Source: Bartonella machadoae (GTDB lineage Bacteria > Pseudomonadota > Alphaproteobacteria > Rhizobiales > Rhizobiaceae). Taken from it: DNA of 64,000 nt. This document shows, in pieces, positions 52,880-63,129 of the stretch. Below the pieces are notes generated by a model. It was given only the letters and a program-made list of their open reading frames with translations, had not been told where the DNA came from and ran no database searches. Position 1 is the stretch's first letter, and each line of letters starts with the position of its first letter. Made by a program: the position numbers and the translations under genes. Where the stretch lies: assembly GCF_022559585.1 (NCBI RefSeq), contig NZ_CP087114.1, forward strand, positions 1,818,501 through 1,882,500. Direction: 5' to 3'.

Positions 52880-53150
52880 GACTACAACAAATTGATTTAT
52901 AAAGATAATTTACTGTTTTACCTGTTGAATGAGACGCCCGAATATTGTAAGATTCTCTTAATTCAAATCCCCTTATGTTGAATCAAGTGAAATGATGTTT
53001 CTGCACATCATAAGCAGGGTTTGTGTGTGGGGTGAAAACCGTTTAGAAAGGAGCAAAAATGCCTTTAATGAATCGTCTCAATAACAAGGGCTGTTGCAAC
53101 ATTGGGGGCTGGCAAAGAGTATGATGGTACCGACTTATTACTTCATCACA
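52880..53150 (+). pseudogene. Decayed integrase 5' fragment (copy 7, best-preserved leader)
   Basis: The plus strand has an upstream frame tail (RLQQIDL-stop at 52880-52902), GTTGAATGAGACGCCCGAAT, ATTGTAAGATTCTC and GAAAGGAGC before ATG 53059. Codons PLMNRLNNKGCCNIGGW follow, then a stop and a frameshift; similarity ends near 53150. The leader is nearly identical to that of the intact integrase, so this copy is comparatively young. It lies between trmL and cca. Confidence 0.85.
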
Positions 53151-53230
53151 CTATGATGACCCTCAGCAATCATAATGCTATAAGCAATTTGCTCTATGAA
53201 AATAACAAAGATTCTTTATAAAGAACTGTA

Positions 53231-54484
53231 TTACGAATGAATTTTTTCTAACAATGCATTACGATCCATTGAAAATCCACTTTCAATCCATAGCATCTCG
53301 AGCTCTTTGAGCTTTTCTCCTAACAAAACCCCTTTAGAGAAACCTTTTTTCATCAAATCCTTGCCATTAACAGGAAAAGTAGGAATTTGCCATTTTTGAG
53401 CAAGCTGATAAAGCCGCATATACCTTTCTACTTTCTGCGCAGCCTCATCTTCTTGCAGGGCGGCAAAATGTGCTGCAGCCACACACAAGGACAATTGATC
53501 TACAACCGGCTGACGGCCATGAAAATAAATCATTTTTTGCACAAAAGCGTCTGAATAGTTTTGGCTCGTCATTTTTAACTCTGCCCATTGTTTTAATCGC
53601 GTTGTTTCCTTATTAGAAAGACGCAAACGTTGTGCCATTTCATGAAGACGGATAGGATCAGGAGGAAGAAGGCTTTCCAGCCGTAACAACGGGTCAATGT
53701 TCCAACCAAAAGCCTGTTCTGCTTTTACCAATGCGTGGATTGCATCAATACCCCATTTTTCTGTTTCAGGAAAAACGCATGTCAAAACACCACTTTGACG
53801 CATCCATAAAAGAGCACGTGTTGGATCTGAAGCAGCAAGAAGTTTTTTCATCTCTCCCCAAATGCGCTCAGAGGACAGTTTTTGCAAACCATCTTTTAAA
53901 CCAACACATGCTTTCAACCCCTGTACATCAGGTCGCCCAGCTCCATACCAAGCAAAAAAGCGAAAAAACCGCAAAATACGCAAATAATCTTCACGAATAC
54001 GATTTTCTGCAATGCCGATAAAACGAACTGTCCGGCTAGCAATATCATTCAAACCGCCGACATCATCATAAAGGTGGCCTTCGGCATCACAATAAAGCGC
54101 ATTAATCGTAAAATCGCGCCGTCTAGCATCTTTTTTCCAATCGCGACCAAACGCTACTTTTGCATGGCGACCATCCGTTTCAATATCAGAGCGAAGCGTT
54201 GTTATCTCATAACAACATGACGGAGAAACCACCGTTACTGTGCCAAATGCAATTCCTGTAGGAATGGCTTTAAATCCTGCTTCTTCTACACGCATAATAA
54301 CCTGCTGTGGCAAACAAGTTGTCGCAATATCAATATCGCTAATAGGCTGCCCTAACAGCTGATTACGCACCGCTCCCCCTACAATACGGGCTTCTTCACC
54401 CCCAACAGACAAAACACGAAGAAGTGTTTGGATATCACTATGCTGTAACCATTTTACATGTTTGAAGTTTTGTCTTATGCCCAC
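53231..54484 (-). CDS. cca: CCA tRNA nucleotidyltransferase / poly(A)-polymerase family
   Basis: This ~417-residue class II nucleotidyltransferase has the active-site GGAVRNQLLG and DIDIATT (two catalytic aspartates), RRDFTINALYCD, and the nucleotide-selecting stretch RILRFFRFFAWYG, then a helical tRNA-binding part. It adds or repairs the 3' CCA of tRNAs. I chose GTG 54482-54484 because AAGGATTCGAGG precedes it; a TTG at 54499 is the longer alternative. Divergent from the MoxR operon. Confidence 0.92.
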   Translation of the reverse strand: MGIRQNFKHVKWLQHSDIQTLLRVLSVGGEEARIVGGAVRNQLLGQPISDIDIATTCLPQQVIMRVEEAGFKAIPTGIAFGTVTVVSPSCCYEITTLRSDIETDGRHAKVAFGRDWKKDARRRDFTINALYCDAEGHLYDDVGGLNDIASRTVRFIGIAENRIREDYLRILRFFRFFAWYGAGRPDVQGLKACVGLKDGLQKLSSERIWGEMKKLLAASDPTRALLWMRQSGVLTCVFPETEKWGIDAIHALVKAEQAFGWNIDPLLRLESLLPPDPIRLHEMAQRLRLSNKETTRLKQWAELKMTSQNYSDAFVQKMIYFHGRQPVVDQLSLCVAAAHFAALQEDEAAQKVERYMRLYQLAQKWQIPTFPVNGKDLMKKGFSKGVLLGEKLKELEMLWIESGFSMDRNALLEKIHS

Positions 54485-54743
54485 CCTCGAATCCTTCAAA
54501 AAAATTGCTCTCGTTGCCTTAAACAGATATTATACGAGAATGATATCTCCAATACATCCCCTTACACAACACTCTTATTTGCTTCAATCCTGCGTGTTTC
54601 AAAGAGAGCGCTGTGGGTATACAAATATTAAAAAATAACATATTATCCTTCTTTTCTTCTCATTTTCTGCTACAAATCATAAAATATTCATTACCATGCA
54701 GAGAAAATTATCGATTTTGCGACAAACGCCTTAAGGAAAAAAT

Positions 54744-55775
54744 ATGAGTCAACGTGATACATCATCCAATTCTCTTAAAAAAGCCAATATCAATAATGAA
54801 GCCCAAATGATCATTGATGATATTGACGCAGCACACAAAGAATTGAATGTCCTACAACAAGAAATTGACAAAGTTATTTTTGGACAAAGTCACGTAATTG
54901 AATATGCTTTAATCGCTATTTTTTCTGGCGGGCATGCCCTTCTTGTTGGCGCACCAGGACTTGCTAAAACACGCCTTGTTGAAACTTTGGGAACAGTATT
55001 GGGACTTGATGAAAAACGCATTCAATTTACGCCCGATTTAATGCCATCAGACATTATCGGTTCTGAAATTATGGATTTAGATAAAAATGGTAAACGTTCT
55101 TTCCGCTACGTCCAAGGCCCCATTTTCACTCAACTTCTTATGGCAGATGAAATCAACCGCGCTTCTCCACGCACACAATCGGCTCTTTTACAAGCCATGC
55201 AGGAATATCATGTTACCGTAGCTGGTACTCGCTATGATTTACCACAACCTTTTCATGTGCTTGCAACGCAAAATCCTCTTGAACAAGAAGGAACCTACCC
55301 ACTTCCTGAAGCACAACTGGATCGCTTCTTGATGCAAATTGATATTGACTATCCTGATCTAACCACAGAGCGGCGTATTATTTTAGAAACAACCAGAGAA
55401 AAAAAGCAAAAGACAAAACCGATCTTATCAACCCAAAAATTACAAAAAATTCAAAAGACTGTTCGTAAAATGCCCCTCTCAGAAAATGTCGTAGAAGCCA
55501 TTTTAAAAATTGTCCGTTTGGCCCGCCCTCATAAAGACAACACTCTTGCCAATACTTATATTGCTTGGGGTCCTGGTCCTCGCGCATCGCAAGCACTTTC
55601 ACTTTGTGTCCGTGCCCGTGCACTTTATTATGGTCGTTTAGCGCCCTCCCTTGATGATGTTGAAGCATTAGCTTATCCGGTCTTACAACATCGCATGGCA
55701 CTCAATTTTTCCGCACATGCTGAAAATATAACCGTAAAAGATATTATTAATACTCTCATGAAAGACGCTCTTTGA
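54744..55775 (+). CDS. MoxR-family AAA+ ATPase
   Basis: This 343-residue AAA+ protein has Walker A GAPGLAKT (69-76), Walker B LLMADEINRASP (~131-142), the sensor region ATQNPLEQEGTYPLPEAQLDRF, and a C-terminal lid. MoxR ATPases act as chaperones that mature or insert metal centres or envelope complexes together with von Willebrand-type proteins, matching the three genes downstream. ATG follows TAAGGAAA. It is the first gene of a tightly packed four-gene operon (54744-61585). Confidence 0.95.
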   Translation: MSQRDTSSNSLKKANINNEAQMIIDDIDAAHKELNVLQQEIDKVIFGQSHVIEYALIAIFSGGHALLVGAPGLAKTRLVETLGTVLGLDEKRIQFTPDLMPSDIIGSEIMDLDKNGKRSFRYVQGPIFTQLLMADEINRASPRTQSALLQAMQEYHVTVAGTRYDLPQPFHVLATQNPLEQEGTYPLPEAQLDRFLMQIDIDYPDLTTERRIILETTREKKQKTKPILSTQKLQKIQKTVRKMPLSENVVEAILKIVRLARPHKDNTLANTYIAWGPGPRASQALSLCVRARALYYGRLAPSLDDVEALAYPVLQHRMALNFSAHAENITVKDIINTLMKDAL

Positions 55776-55776
55776 A

Positions 55777-56688
55777 ATGGCTATTGGCAAAAAAGTTGCT
55801 CCAGAGCCTCCAATATCACTGACGGAAAAACTACAGGAAGATGCAACAAAAATGCCACATCTTCTTTTACAAGCTCGTAAGATCGCCAATACACTTCTTA
55901 CTGGATGGCATGGACAACGTAAACGGGGGAACGGGGAAAATTTTTGGCAATTTCGCCCCTATATGGAAGGGGAATCCATTACCCGCATTGACTGGCGTCG
56001 TTCAGCACGTGATGAACATACCTACCTCCGTGAACAAGAATGGCAAATGACACAAACAGTTTGGCTATGGCCTGATCAAAGCGAATCTATGCATTATTGT
56101 TCGCGTTTTTCCAAAATCTCCAAGAGTGATTATGCCATCATTCTAACCCTCGCATTAGCATCACTTTTGGCACGCAGTGGCGAACATATTGCTATCCCGA
56201 CTTTAATGCCTCCTACAATGGCAACCAATGTCATAGAACGCATAGCTCTCGCTCTAACAAATTATCAAAGTGACAATCCATTTCCAAACTTTTCAACGGT
56301 TACGCGTTTTTCACACGCCATTATCATAAGCGATTTTCTTGATCATCCTGAAAAGATTATCCGCGATTTAACCCTTTTATCGACAAAACAGGTTACTGCT
56401 CATTTAATTGAAATTGCTGATCCTGCAGAAGAAACCTTTCCCTACAAAGGTCATACAGAGTTTTTTGATCCCGAAACAAAAGAAAAGCATATTTTGGGAA
56501 AAGCAGAAGATCTTCGTGAAAACTATTGCCAACTCTACCAAGCAAGGAGACAACAATTAACAAACTTTTGCGCACGCCAAGGATGGACCTATCACGTGAG
56601 TAAAACAAACCAATCTTTGACCCAAACCATTTTGCATCTTGCAAACAAAATTGGGCATGCTCCATCTCACTCTAGGAGGTTGCCTTGA
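55777..56688 (+). CDS. DUF58 protein (MoxR-associated)
   Basis: This 303-residue protein has the DUF58 hallmark GENFWQFRPYMEGESITRIDWRRSARDEHTYLRE (~48-81), followed by a von Willebrand A-like fold (VWLWPDQSESMHY, with the acidic cluster position). It has no signal peptide or membrane helix. DUF58 proteins are constant partners of MoxR ATPases. It starts one base after the moxR stop. Confidence 0.92.
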   Translation: MAIGKKVAPEPPISLTEKLQEDATKMPHLLLQARKIANTLLTGWHGQRKRGNGENFWQFRPYMEGESITRIDWRRSARDEHTYLREQEWQMTQTVWLWPDQSESMHYCSRFSKISKSDYAIILTLALASLLARSGEHIAIPTLMPPTMATNVIERIALALTNYQSDNPFPNFSTVTRFSHAIIISDFLDHPEKIIRDLTLLSTKQVTAHLIEIADPAEETFPYKGHTEFFDPETKEKHILGKAEDLRENYCQLYQARRQQLTNFCARQGWTYHVSKTNQSLTQTILHLANKIGHAPSHSRRLP

Positions 56689-59492
56689 GTTTTGCTTCCC
56701 CCCTGCTTTTACTAGGACTTCTGTCTTTACCAATCGTTTGGTGGTTGTTGCGCATAACACCGCCCCCCCCGCATAAAGAACTTTTTCCTCCTTTGCGTTT
56801 TCTTCCAAAACCAACGCATCAACAGGAAACGGCAAACCATACACCTTGGTGGTTACTGTTATTACGTTTAACCATAGCAGCACTCATTATTATCGCTTTG
56901 GCGCAACCTATTTGGAATCAAAAACCCATTATCCTTTCCGGCTCTCAACCCCTAGCACTTATTATCGATAATGGATGGGCATCTATAAGAGAATGGAAAA
57001 AACGTATTTCTGTTGCTGAAACCCTCCTTGCACAAGCAGAAAAACAGCAAAAAAATATCTATTTTCTTGCAACAGCCGAAAGTGATACCGCCAATAGAGG
57101 TCCTCTTCCGGCAAAAGTCATCAAACAACAATTAATGCATTTGCAACCCCAACCATGGCCGGTCAATCGTATACATGCCCTAAAAAAGCTGATTGAAATA
57201 AACAAAGGGAAACCTCTCGATATTGCTTACTTAAGTGATGGTTTACAAACAGAAGAAGATGATCAAACTTTCACTCTTATTGAACAACTCAAACCCAAAA
57301 CATTCCTATGGTACTCATCTGATATTTCTGATTTAACCGGCATAACAGCTATAGAAAATAACAATGGCGATATGGCCGTACGCGTTATCCGTTCAACACC
57401 CCATGGTAAAACTCCCGTCACCTTGAACCTTTATGATGCAAACAATCAACTCCTTAGTCGCTTTACGACCAATTTCCTTGAGGGAGAAACAACAACGCTC
57501 GTACCTTTTCATGTTCCCCTTGAACTACGCAATGACATTGCTTGGATAAAAATGAGCAATCAAACCCATGCTGCTGCAACCTTCTTAGTAGACAGCCATA
57601 ACAGGGCAAGCCGTGTTGCTCTTCTCTCACCAAACACGCGTGAAATGGTACAACCTTTGCTCTCTCCATTTTACTATATTATCAAAGCATTACAAGGTCA
57701 TACACAGCTTATAACAGCCGATGGAAGAGAGCTTTCGACCGATCTTGATCACTTACTCAAACAAAATCCTTCTGTTTTCATCATGGGTGACATTGTCAAC
57801 ATGTCAGAAGAAGCTGAAAACAAACTCTCTGACTTTGTCAATAAAGGAGGAACACTCATCCGCTTTGCGGGAGAAAAGCTGAGTACTGCAGAACATTACG
57901 ATAGTCTGCTTCCGGTGCCGCTTCGTCATGGCAAGCGTTCACTTGGGAGTATTATGTCTTGGACGAAACCACAAAAACTTGCGCCATTTGCAAAAAATAG
58001 CTTATTCTTTGATCTTCCTTTTCCAGAAGATGTCACTGTCTCACGCCAAATCCTAGCAGAACCAAGCCCAGATCTTTTTGAAAAAACATGGCTTAGTCTT
58101 TCTGATGGAACTCCCCTTATTACAGCGTCTAAACGTGGCAAAGGAACACTCATTCTGATTCACATTGCGCCAGATCCCACATGGTCAAATCTTCCTCTTT
58201 CTGGCTTTTTTGCGCAAATGTTGCAAAAATTGATCACCTTGAGCGCCTATAAAGAGACAAATTTAACACCCATCAAAGAACAAACAACAATACAAAAGCC
58301 TTGGCGAACAATGACCGCTGATGGACAATTACAAATGCCTCCCCCTTATGTTGCCTCACTGGTCCTTGAGAACCAAAATCCACCCTCTCCCTCCTCTCTC
58401 ACTCCTCCTGGACTTTATGGTGTAAAAAACAATTTTTATGCCCTCAATCTCTTAAACCCTTCATCATATTTGAAGAAACAATCATCGTTACCATCCTTCT
58501 TAAAAGAAAACCCTCTCTCTTACGAGACAAAAGAACAACACCTTATTGGTCCACTGTTAGGATTAGCCGTCTTATTATTTGCCTTTGATAATTTTCTTAT
58601 GTTATGGAGAGGAAGCACTTTTTCTTTTAACCGGCGGCGTAATGTACTGCTTCTCTTACCCCTTGTAATAAGTTTTATTGCCTTTTTTCTCTATAATACA
58701 ATAGTGCATGCACAAGAGACAGAAAATAACGATGAAACAATAATACAAGCAGCAGGTGCGACGCATCTTGCTTACGTTGTGACACATAACCATGAAATTG
58801 ATACAACAAGCAAAAATGGTCTAGAAGCACTGAGCCAATTTATCGCAGAACGGACAATGCTCTCACCAAGTTCTGTGATAGCTCTTGATCTCGATAAAGA
58901 TGAACTCGCCTTCTATCCTCTAATCTATTGGCCCATTGATGCGAATAGTCCTTTACCAACACAAAAGAGCCTCGAAAAAATCAATAACTTTATGAAACAC
59001 GGAGGCACAATTCTCTTTGACACGCGTGATCAAATAAACGCCAGCCTTAATCTTGAAGGAGAAGCGACCCCAGCAACACAAAGATTACGAACCATCTTAA
59101 AAGGATTAAATATCCCCGCTATTGAACCCGCTTCAACAGATCATGTAATTGCGCGTTCTTTTTATATTATGCCAGATTTTCCCGGTCTCTACCGTGGTTC
59201 ACCTTTGTGGGTTGAATCATCATCAACCAATAAAAAAGGAAACAATTCTCCAAGCTTTGGTGATAATGTAAGTGCTCTCCTGATTACCGGCAATAACTTT
59301 GCTGGTGCTTGGGCACTCGATGAAAAAGGCATGTGGAAATACCCTCTTATTCCCAATGATCCAATGCAACGCCTCTGGGCATTTCGTGCAGGATTAAATA
59401 TAGTTATCTACGTCCTTACAGGGAACTATAAAGCTGACCAAGTTCATGTTCCAGCACTTTTAGAACGCTTTAAGCGAGAAAGAAAGCAATGA
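56685..59492 (+). CDS. BatA-N / DUF4159 membrane protein of the MoxR operon
   Basis: This 935-residue protein has the N-terminal BatA/aerotolerance segment (LLLLGLLSLPIVWWLLRITPPPP, a helix, ~7-29) and a second helix near residues 60-77. A long periplasmic part follows with a von Willebrand-like region, then two helices around 620-675, and a C-terminal DUF4159 domain (THLAYVVTHNHEID through FMKHGGTILFDTRD). It starts with TTG at 56685, placed by AGGAGG five bases upstream, and overlaps the DUF58 stop by four bases. Probably a substrate or partner of the MoxR ATPase in envelope maintenance. Confidence 0.88.
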   Translation: MSFASPLLLLGLLSLPIVWWLLRITPPPPHKELFPPLRFLPKPTHQQETANHTPWWLLLLRLTIAALIIIALAQPIWNQKPIILSGSQPLALIIDNGWASIREWKKRISVAETLLAQAEKQQKNIYFLATAESDTANRGPLPAKVIKQQLMHLQPQPWPVNRIHALKKLIEINKGKPLDIAYLSDGLQTEEDDQTFTLIEQLKPKTFLWYSSDISDLTGITAIENNNGDMAVRVIRSTPHGKTPVTLNLYDANNQLLSRFTTNFLEGETTTLVPFHVPLELRNDIAWIKMSNQTHAAATFLVDSHNRASRVALLSPNTREMVQPLLSPFYYIIKALQGHTQLITADGRELSTDLDHLLKQNPSVFIMGDIVNMSEEAENKLSDFVNKGGTLIRFAGEKLSTAEHYDSLLPVPLRHGKRSLGSIMSWTKPQKLAPFAKNSLFFDLPFPEDVTVSRQILAEPSPDLFEKTWLSLSDGTPLITASKRGKGTLILIHIAPDPTWSNLPLSGFFAQMLQKLITLSAYKETNLTPIKEQTTIQKPWRTMTADGQLQMPPPYVASLVLENQNPPSPSSLTPPGLYGVKNNFYALNLLNPSSYLKKQSSLPSFLKENPLSYETKEQHLIGPLLGLAVLLFAFDNFLMLWRGSTFSFNRRRNVLLLLPLVISFIAFFLYNTIVHAQETENNDETIIQAAGATHLAYVVTHNHEIDTTSKNGLEALSQFIAERTMLSPSSVIALDLDKDELAFYPLIYWPIDANSPLPTQKSLEKINNFMKHGGTILFDTRDQINASLNLEGEATPATQRLRTILKGLNIPAIEPASTDHVIARSFYIMPDFPGLYRGSPLWVESSSTNKKGNNSPSFGDNVSALLITGNNFAGAWALDEKGMWKYPLIPNDPMQRLWAFRAGLNIVIYVLTGNYKADQVHVPALLERFKRERKQ

Positions 59493-61585
59493 TACCATTC
59501 TTTACTTTTCAGTCTTTCTTGCCTCTTTCTTGGATTCTCTTCTTAGGAGGAATATCGGCTTGTTTTGTCATGATTGGTCTTATTACACAACGTAAAGGCT
59601 CTCTGTTACGCCTTATGGCATTGGTATCTCTCATCCTTGCTTTGCTTAATCCAATGATTGTAAAAGAGCAGCGTGAACCCCTTAAAAGTACGGTAGGCAT
59701 TGTCATTGATCGCAGCAAAAGCCAAACATTTGGCACACGTACCAATGAGAGTGATGAAGCACGTGCGCAATTAATCAATGCCCTGAAACATTATCCACAA
59801 TTTGAACCACGCTTTATTGAAGCAGGAAAACTTGCTGATAATCAATATGCAGCCTCAACAAATTTGTTTCATGCTTTAACACAAGCGACATCTGATATCC
59901 CCCCCTCTCGTTATGCAGGGACAATTTTTATCACCGACGGACAAGTGCACGATATCCCTCCCATTGCCGATCTTCACTCTACAGCACCTATCAACGCTCT
60001 GATAACAGGAAGATCAGAAGAGTTTGATCGGCAAATCAAAATTATTTCTCCCCCTCGTTTTGCTCTTATTAACAAACCACAGATGCTTTCTATATTGGTA
60101 GAAGATAAAGGACACAGCCAAGATACTCTACCAAAGCAAGCAAATATTATTGTAAGCATCAATGGACAAGAAGTTGGTCACTATTCTGTAACCCCTGGTA
60201 TCATTTTTCAAACTGAAATCACCCTTCCTCACGCTGAAAAAAATATTATTCAAGTCTCCACCGATACGCACAAAGGCGAATTAAGCTTTGAAAACAACCG
60301 TTCTATAGCTATTATTGAAGGCATCAGAGAAAGTTTGCATGTCCTTCTTATTTCAGGTGCGCCTTACAATGGGGAACGGACATGGCGCGATCTTCTGAAA
60401 GGTGACTCTAACATAGATCTTGTTCATTTTACTATTTTGCGTCCTCCCAACAAAGCCGATAATACGCCATCAAGCCAATTATCACTTGTGGTCTTTCCCA
60501 CAAAAAAGCTGTTTGTTGAAGAGATTGATAGTTTTGATCTCGTCATCCTTGATGGCTATCAACATTCTGCTGTTCTGCCATTAATCTATTATGATTATAT
60601 TGCTCAGTATGTACAAAAGGGTGGTGCGTTGCTGATCGTAACAGGGCCTGAATTTACTAAAGAAAATTCGCTTGCAAAGACACCTTTAATAAGCGTTCTT
60701 CCAGCATTGCCCAATGGCACTATCCTTCAAAAACCTTTTCGTCCTACATTAACCAAACAAGGCGAACGTCATCCTGTGACCAGAGATCTTGCAACCTCTA
60801 CCACTCCAGCCTCGCAATGGGGACGCTGGCTACGACAAATTGCCATTCAAAATATGCACAAAGGCAAGGTTCTCATGAAAGGAGCTGATGACCAACCACT
60901 TTTGCTTCTTTCCCATGTTGGCAAAGGACGTGTGGGCATGCTGCTTTCCGATGAAAGTTGGCTTTGGGCAAGAGGTTTTGAGGGTGGAGGTCCTTATGCT
61001 GCTCTTTATCGCCGCATTGCTCATTGGCTTATGAAAGAACCCGAACTTGAAGAGGAAAAGTTAAGCGCTACCAGCAACCATTATCGTTTAACCGTTCGTC
61101 GCCAAACACTCAAAGATCATCCAGAACCAGCGGAAATCACTTTTCCTTCTGGAAAGAGAGAGAATATCACCCTTACAAAAGAGCAAGAAGGTGTCTTTAC
61201 AGCCGCGATTGATACCGATGAAACAGGGATTTTTACGATCAAAAATGATGATTTAACAGCCTTTTCTGCTGTAGGAATGCTTGATAATCTCGAACTGTTT
61301 GACCTAATTTCAACAAAAGAAAAACTAGCTCCCATCAGTCAACATACCGGAGGTTATACCGTGCGTTTACACGACAAAGAAAAACAAGCTATTCATCTTC
61401 CTCCCTTCAAACTGATTCAATCACAAAAAGACCGCGCACCTTCTCGTACCCCTTCAATTGTTTTGAAAGAAGCAACAGAAACCCGTTTAATAAATTCTTT
61501 CTATTTTCCGATCTTTTCTGGTTTCTTTGCACTGCTTGCATGTCTTTTACTATTGAACAGTCTGTGGTATCGTGAAAGCCGTTAA
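59489..61585 (+). CDS. Large membrane protein with glutamine-amidotransferase-like/VWA fold (MoxR operon)
   Basis: This 698-residue protein has two N-terminal helices (LSWILFLGGISACFVMIGL; LLRLMALVSLILALLNPMIV), a periplasmic von Willebrand-like domain (VGIVIDRSKSQTFG, ~69-82; IFITDGQVHDIP), a class I amidotransferase-like region (YVQKGGALLIVTGPEF), and a C-terminal helix (FSGFFALLACLLLLNSLW). Last gene of the MoxR operon; ATG overlaps the previous stop by four bases. The molecular role is unknown. Confidence 0.85.
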   Translation: MIPFFTFQSFLPLSWILFLGGISACFVMIGLITQRKGSLLRLMALVSLILALLNPMIVKEQREPLKSTVGIVIDRSKSQTFGTRTNESDEARAQLINALKHYPQFEPRFIEAGKLADNQYAASTNLFHALTQATSDIPPSRYAGTIFITDGQVHDIPPIADLHSTAPINALITGRSEEFDRQIKIISPPRFALINKPQMLSILVEDKGHSQDTLPKQANIIVSINGQEVGHYSVTPGIIFQTEITLPHAEKNIIQVSTDTHKGELSFENNRSIAIIEGIRESLHVLLISGAPYNGERTWRDLLKGDSNIDLVHFTILRPPNKADNTPSSQLSLVVFPTKKLFVEEIDSFDLVILDGYQHSAVLPLIYYDYIAQYVQKGGALLIVTGPEFTKENSLAKTPLISVLPALPNGTILQKPFRPTLTKQGERHPVTRDLATSTTPASQWGRWLRQIAIQNMHKGKVLMKGADDQPLLLLSHVGKGRVGMLLSDESWLWARGFEGGGPYAALYRRIAHWLMKEPELEEEKLSATSNHYRLTVRRQTLKDHPEPAEITFPSGKRENITLTKEQEGVFTAAIDTDETGIFTIKNDDLTAFSAVGMLDNLELFDLISTKEKLAPISQHTGGYTVRLHDKEKQAIHLPPFKLIQSQKDRAPSRTPSIVLKEATETRLINSFYFPIFSGFFALLACLLLLNSLWYRESR

Positions 61586-61612
61586 AAAACTCAAAGATTA
61601 TAGGACGCTTTT

Positions 61613-61688
61613 ACAAGACAGCACACGATACGCAACATACCCCCCAATAAAATAAAGAATAATATGATGGGGTATGCTGTCTTGTTTT
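61613..61688 (+). terminator. Long hairpin after the MoxR operon
   Basis: ACAAGACAGCA (61613-61623) pairs perfectly with TGCTGTCTTGT (61675-61685). Inside it CATACCCC (from 61636) can pair with GGGGTATG (to 61676), competing with or extending the stem, and TTTT follows. It is far longer than a usual terminator and may be a remnant of a small inverted-repeat element that now stops the operon. Confidence 0.6.
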
Positions 61689-61862
61689 ATTTAAAACCAA
61701 TAAGTATAAATTTCCTAAAAACTTTTCTTACCTTTTCGGCAAATTGTCTTTTTATTTTATAATCTTCTCTTCTCTCAAAAAAATGAACGCGCTTTAGCTG
61801 AGGAAGTTCTTATAATGGCAACTCTTATACTCTTTTGTATTGCCTAAATCGTTTTCCGCGCT

Positions 61863-62765
61863 ATGCTAACGCCTATGTTTTATCTCGCTCATATATCGGA
61901 TGTGCATCTTTCCCCCCTACCACAACCTTCCCTATTTGAACTTTGTGGAAAGCGTCTTACTGGCTATCTCAATTGGCAAAAAAAACGCAAACACAAAATG
62001 GCAACCGATGTTTTAGAAACTTTAATGGATGCCTTAAAAAAAACAAATCCTGATCATCTTGTCATTTCTGGTGATCTTGTTAATCTTGCTCTCGATAAAG
62101 AATTTGAACAAGCACACACTTGGTTGCTTAACCAAGGGCAGCCTCAAGATATTTCTTTAACATTTGGCAATCATGACGCCTACGTTCGTGGTGCATTGCA
62201 AAAAGCCTGTACTCTCTTTCAACCTTGGATTACAGGTGATTTCCCTCAAAATCCTGCCCTGCCCTTTCCTTATATGCGCATTCGCAAGAATGTTGCCATT
62301 ATAGGAACTTCCTCAGCTATTGCGACACCACCTTTTCAAGCTTTTGGTTATTTTGGCAAAAGACAAGCGCAAGCTTTATCACAACTTTTAAATGAAGCTG
62401 CAACACGCAATCTTTTTCGTGTTGTCATGATACATCATCCCCCCTTTCACCATGCAACCTCTTGGCATAAAAAATTATGGGGTATCAATCGTTTTCTAGA
62501 CGTTATCAAACACCATGGTTGTGAACTTGTTCTTCACGGCCATACCCATCTCCCCACATTGCACACTATTACAGGAACAATGGGAACAATTCCTATTGTT
62601 GGTGTTACTTCCGCATCACAAGCTTTTGGTAATAAAAAGCCACCAGCAGGCTTCAATTTATTTGCCATTGAAAGCTTTCACCATCGATGGCGCTGCCAAT
62701 TGCAACGTTATCGCCTTATCAATCAAAACAATGAAATAGCCTGTACAGAAACAATTGATCTTTAA
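61863..62765 (+). CDS. Calcineurin-like metallophosphoesterase
   Basis: This 300-residue phosphoesterase has the full metal-binding set: HISDVHLSP, VISGDLVNLA, FGNHDAYVRG, MIHHPPFHHA and VLHGHTHLPT. The short soluble form resembles Icc/CpdA- or YkuE-like enzymes; the substrate (cyclic nucleotide, phospholipid or nucleotide) is unknown. Two starts are possible, ATG 61863 and ATG 61875 (MFYLAHISDVHL). Neither has a strong ribosome site, and the second gives the usual short N-terminus. Confidence 0.9.
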   Translation: MLTPMFYLAHISDVHLSPLPQPSLFELCGKRLTGYLNWQKKRKHKMATDVLETLMDALKKTNPDHLVISGDLVNLALDKEFEQAHTWLLNQGQPQDISLTFGNHDAYVRGALQKACTLFQPWITGDFPQNPALPFPYMRIRKNVAIIGTSSAIATPPFQAFGYFGKRQAQALSQLLNEAATRNLFRVVMIHHPPFHHATSWHKKLWGINRFLDVIKHHGCELVLHGHTHLPTLHTITGTMGTIPIVGVTSASQAFGNKKPPAGFNLFAIESFHHRWRCQLQRYRLINQNNEIACTETIDL

Positions 62766-63129
62766 ACACGTGCTAACAACAACCTCAAAGCTGCAAAAAC
62801 AGCAAAAAATGAAAATCTCTTTATTTCATATCCCTTTAAAGAATAGCTTAGTTTCCGCTTTATACTAAGGAAATAAAAATTCTTAAGACCAATCTAATAA
62901 CAAGTTTATTTCTCTTGAGATCATATTCCACCCATCAGTCCAGCCCCCCTCATCATTGTCCCAGCCCCCCTCAGTCAATATGATTCATATCACAAATCCG
63001 CTGAAAAAATCCGTATCAAAAATATTCCGTTGAACTTCACTTTTCTATGCTTAATTGATGAAAAAAATAAAAATCAGATGGAAACAACCATTGTATTTAT
63101 GGGGTCATACCCCTCACGAAGAACAAAAC
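62766..63129. other. Spacer with two C-rich direct repeats
   Basis: No gene is seen. CCAGCCCCCCTCA occurs twice, at 62940-62952 and 62961-62973, about 20 bases apart. The remainder is AT-rich. Confidence 0.5.

Noticed and set aside
55378..55701. 107-codon minus-strand frame opposite the MoxR gene
   Set aside because: It is an antisense shadow of a strongly conserved AAA+ gene.
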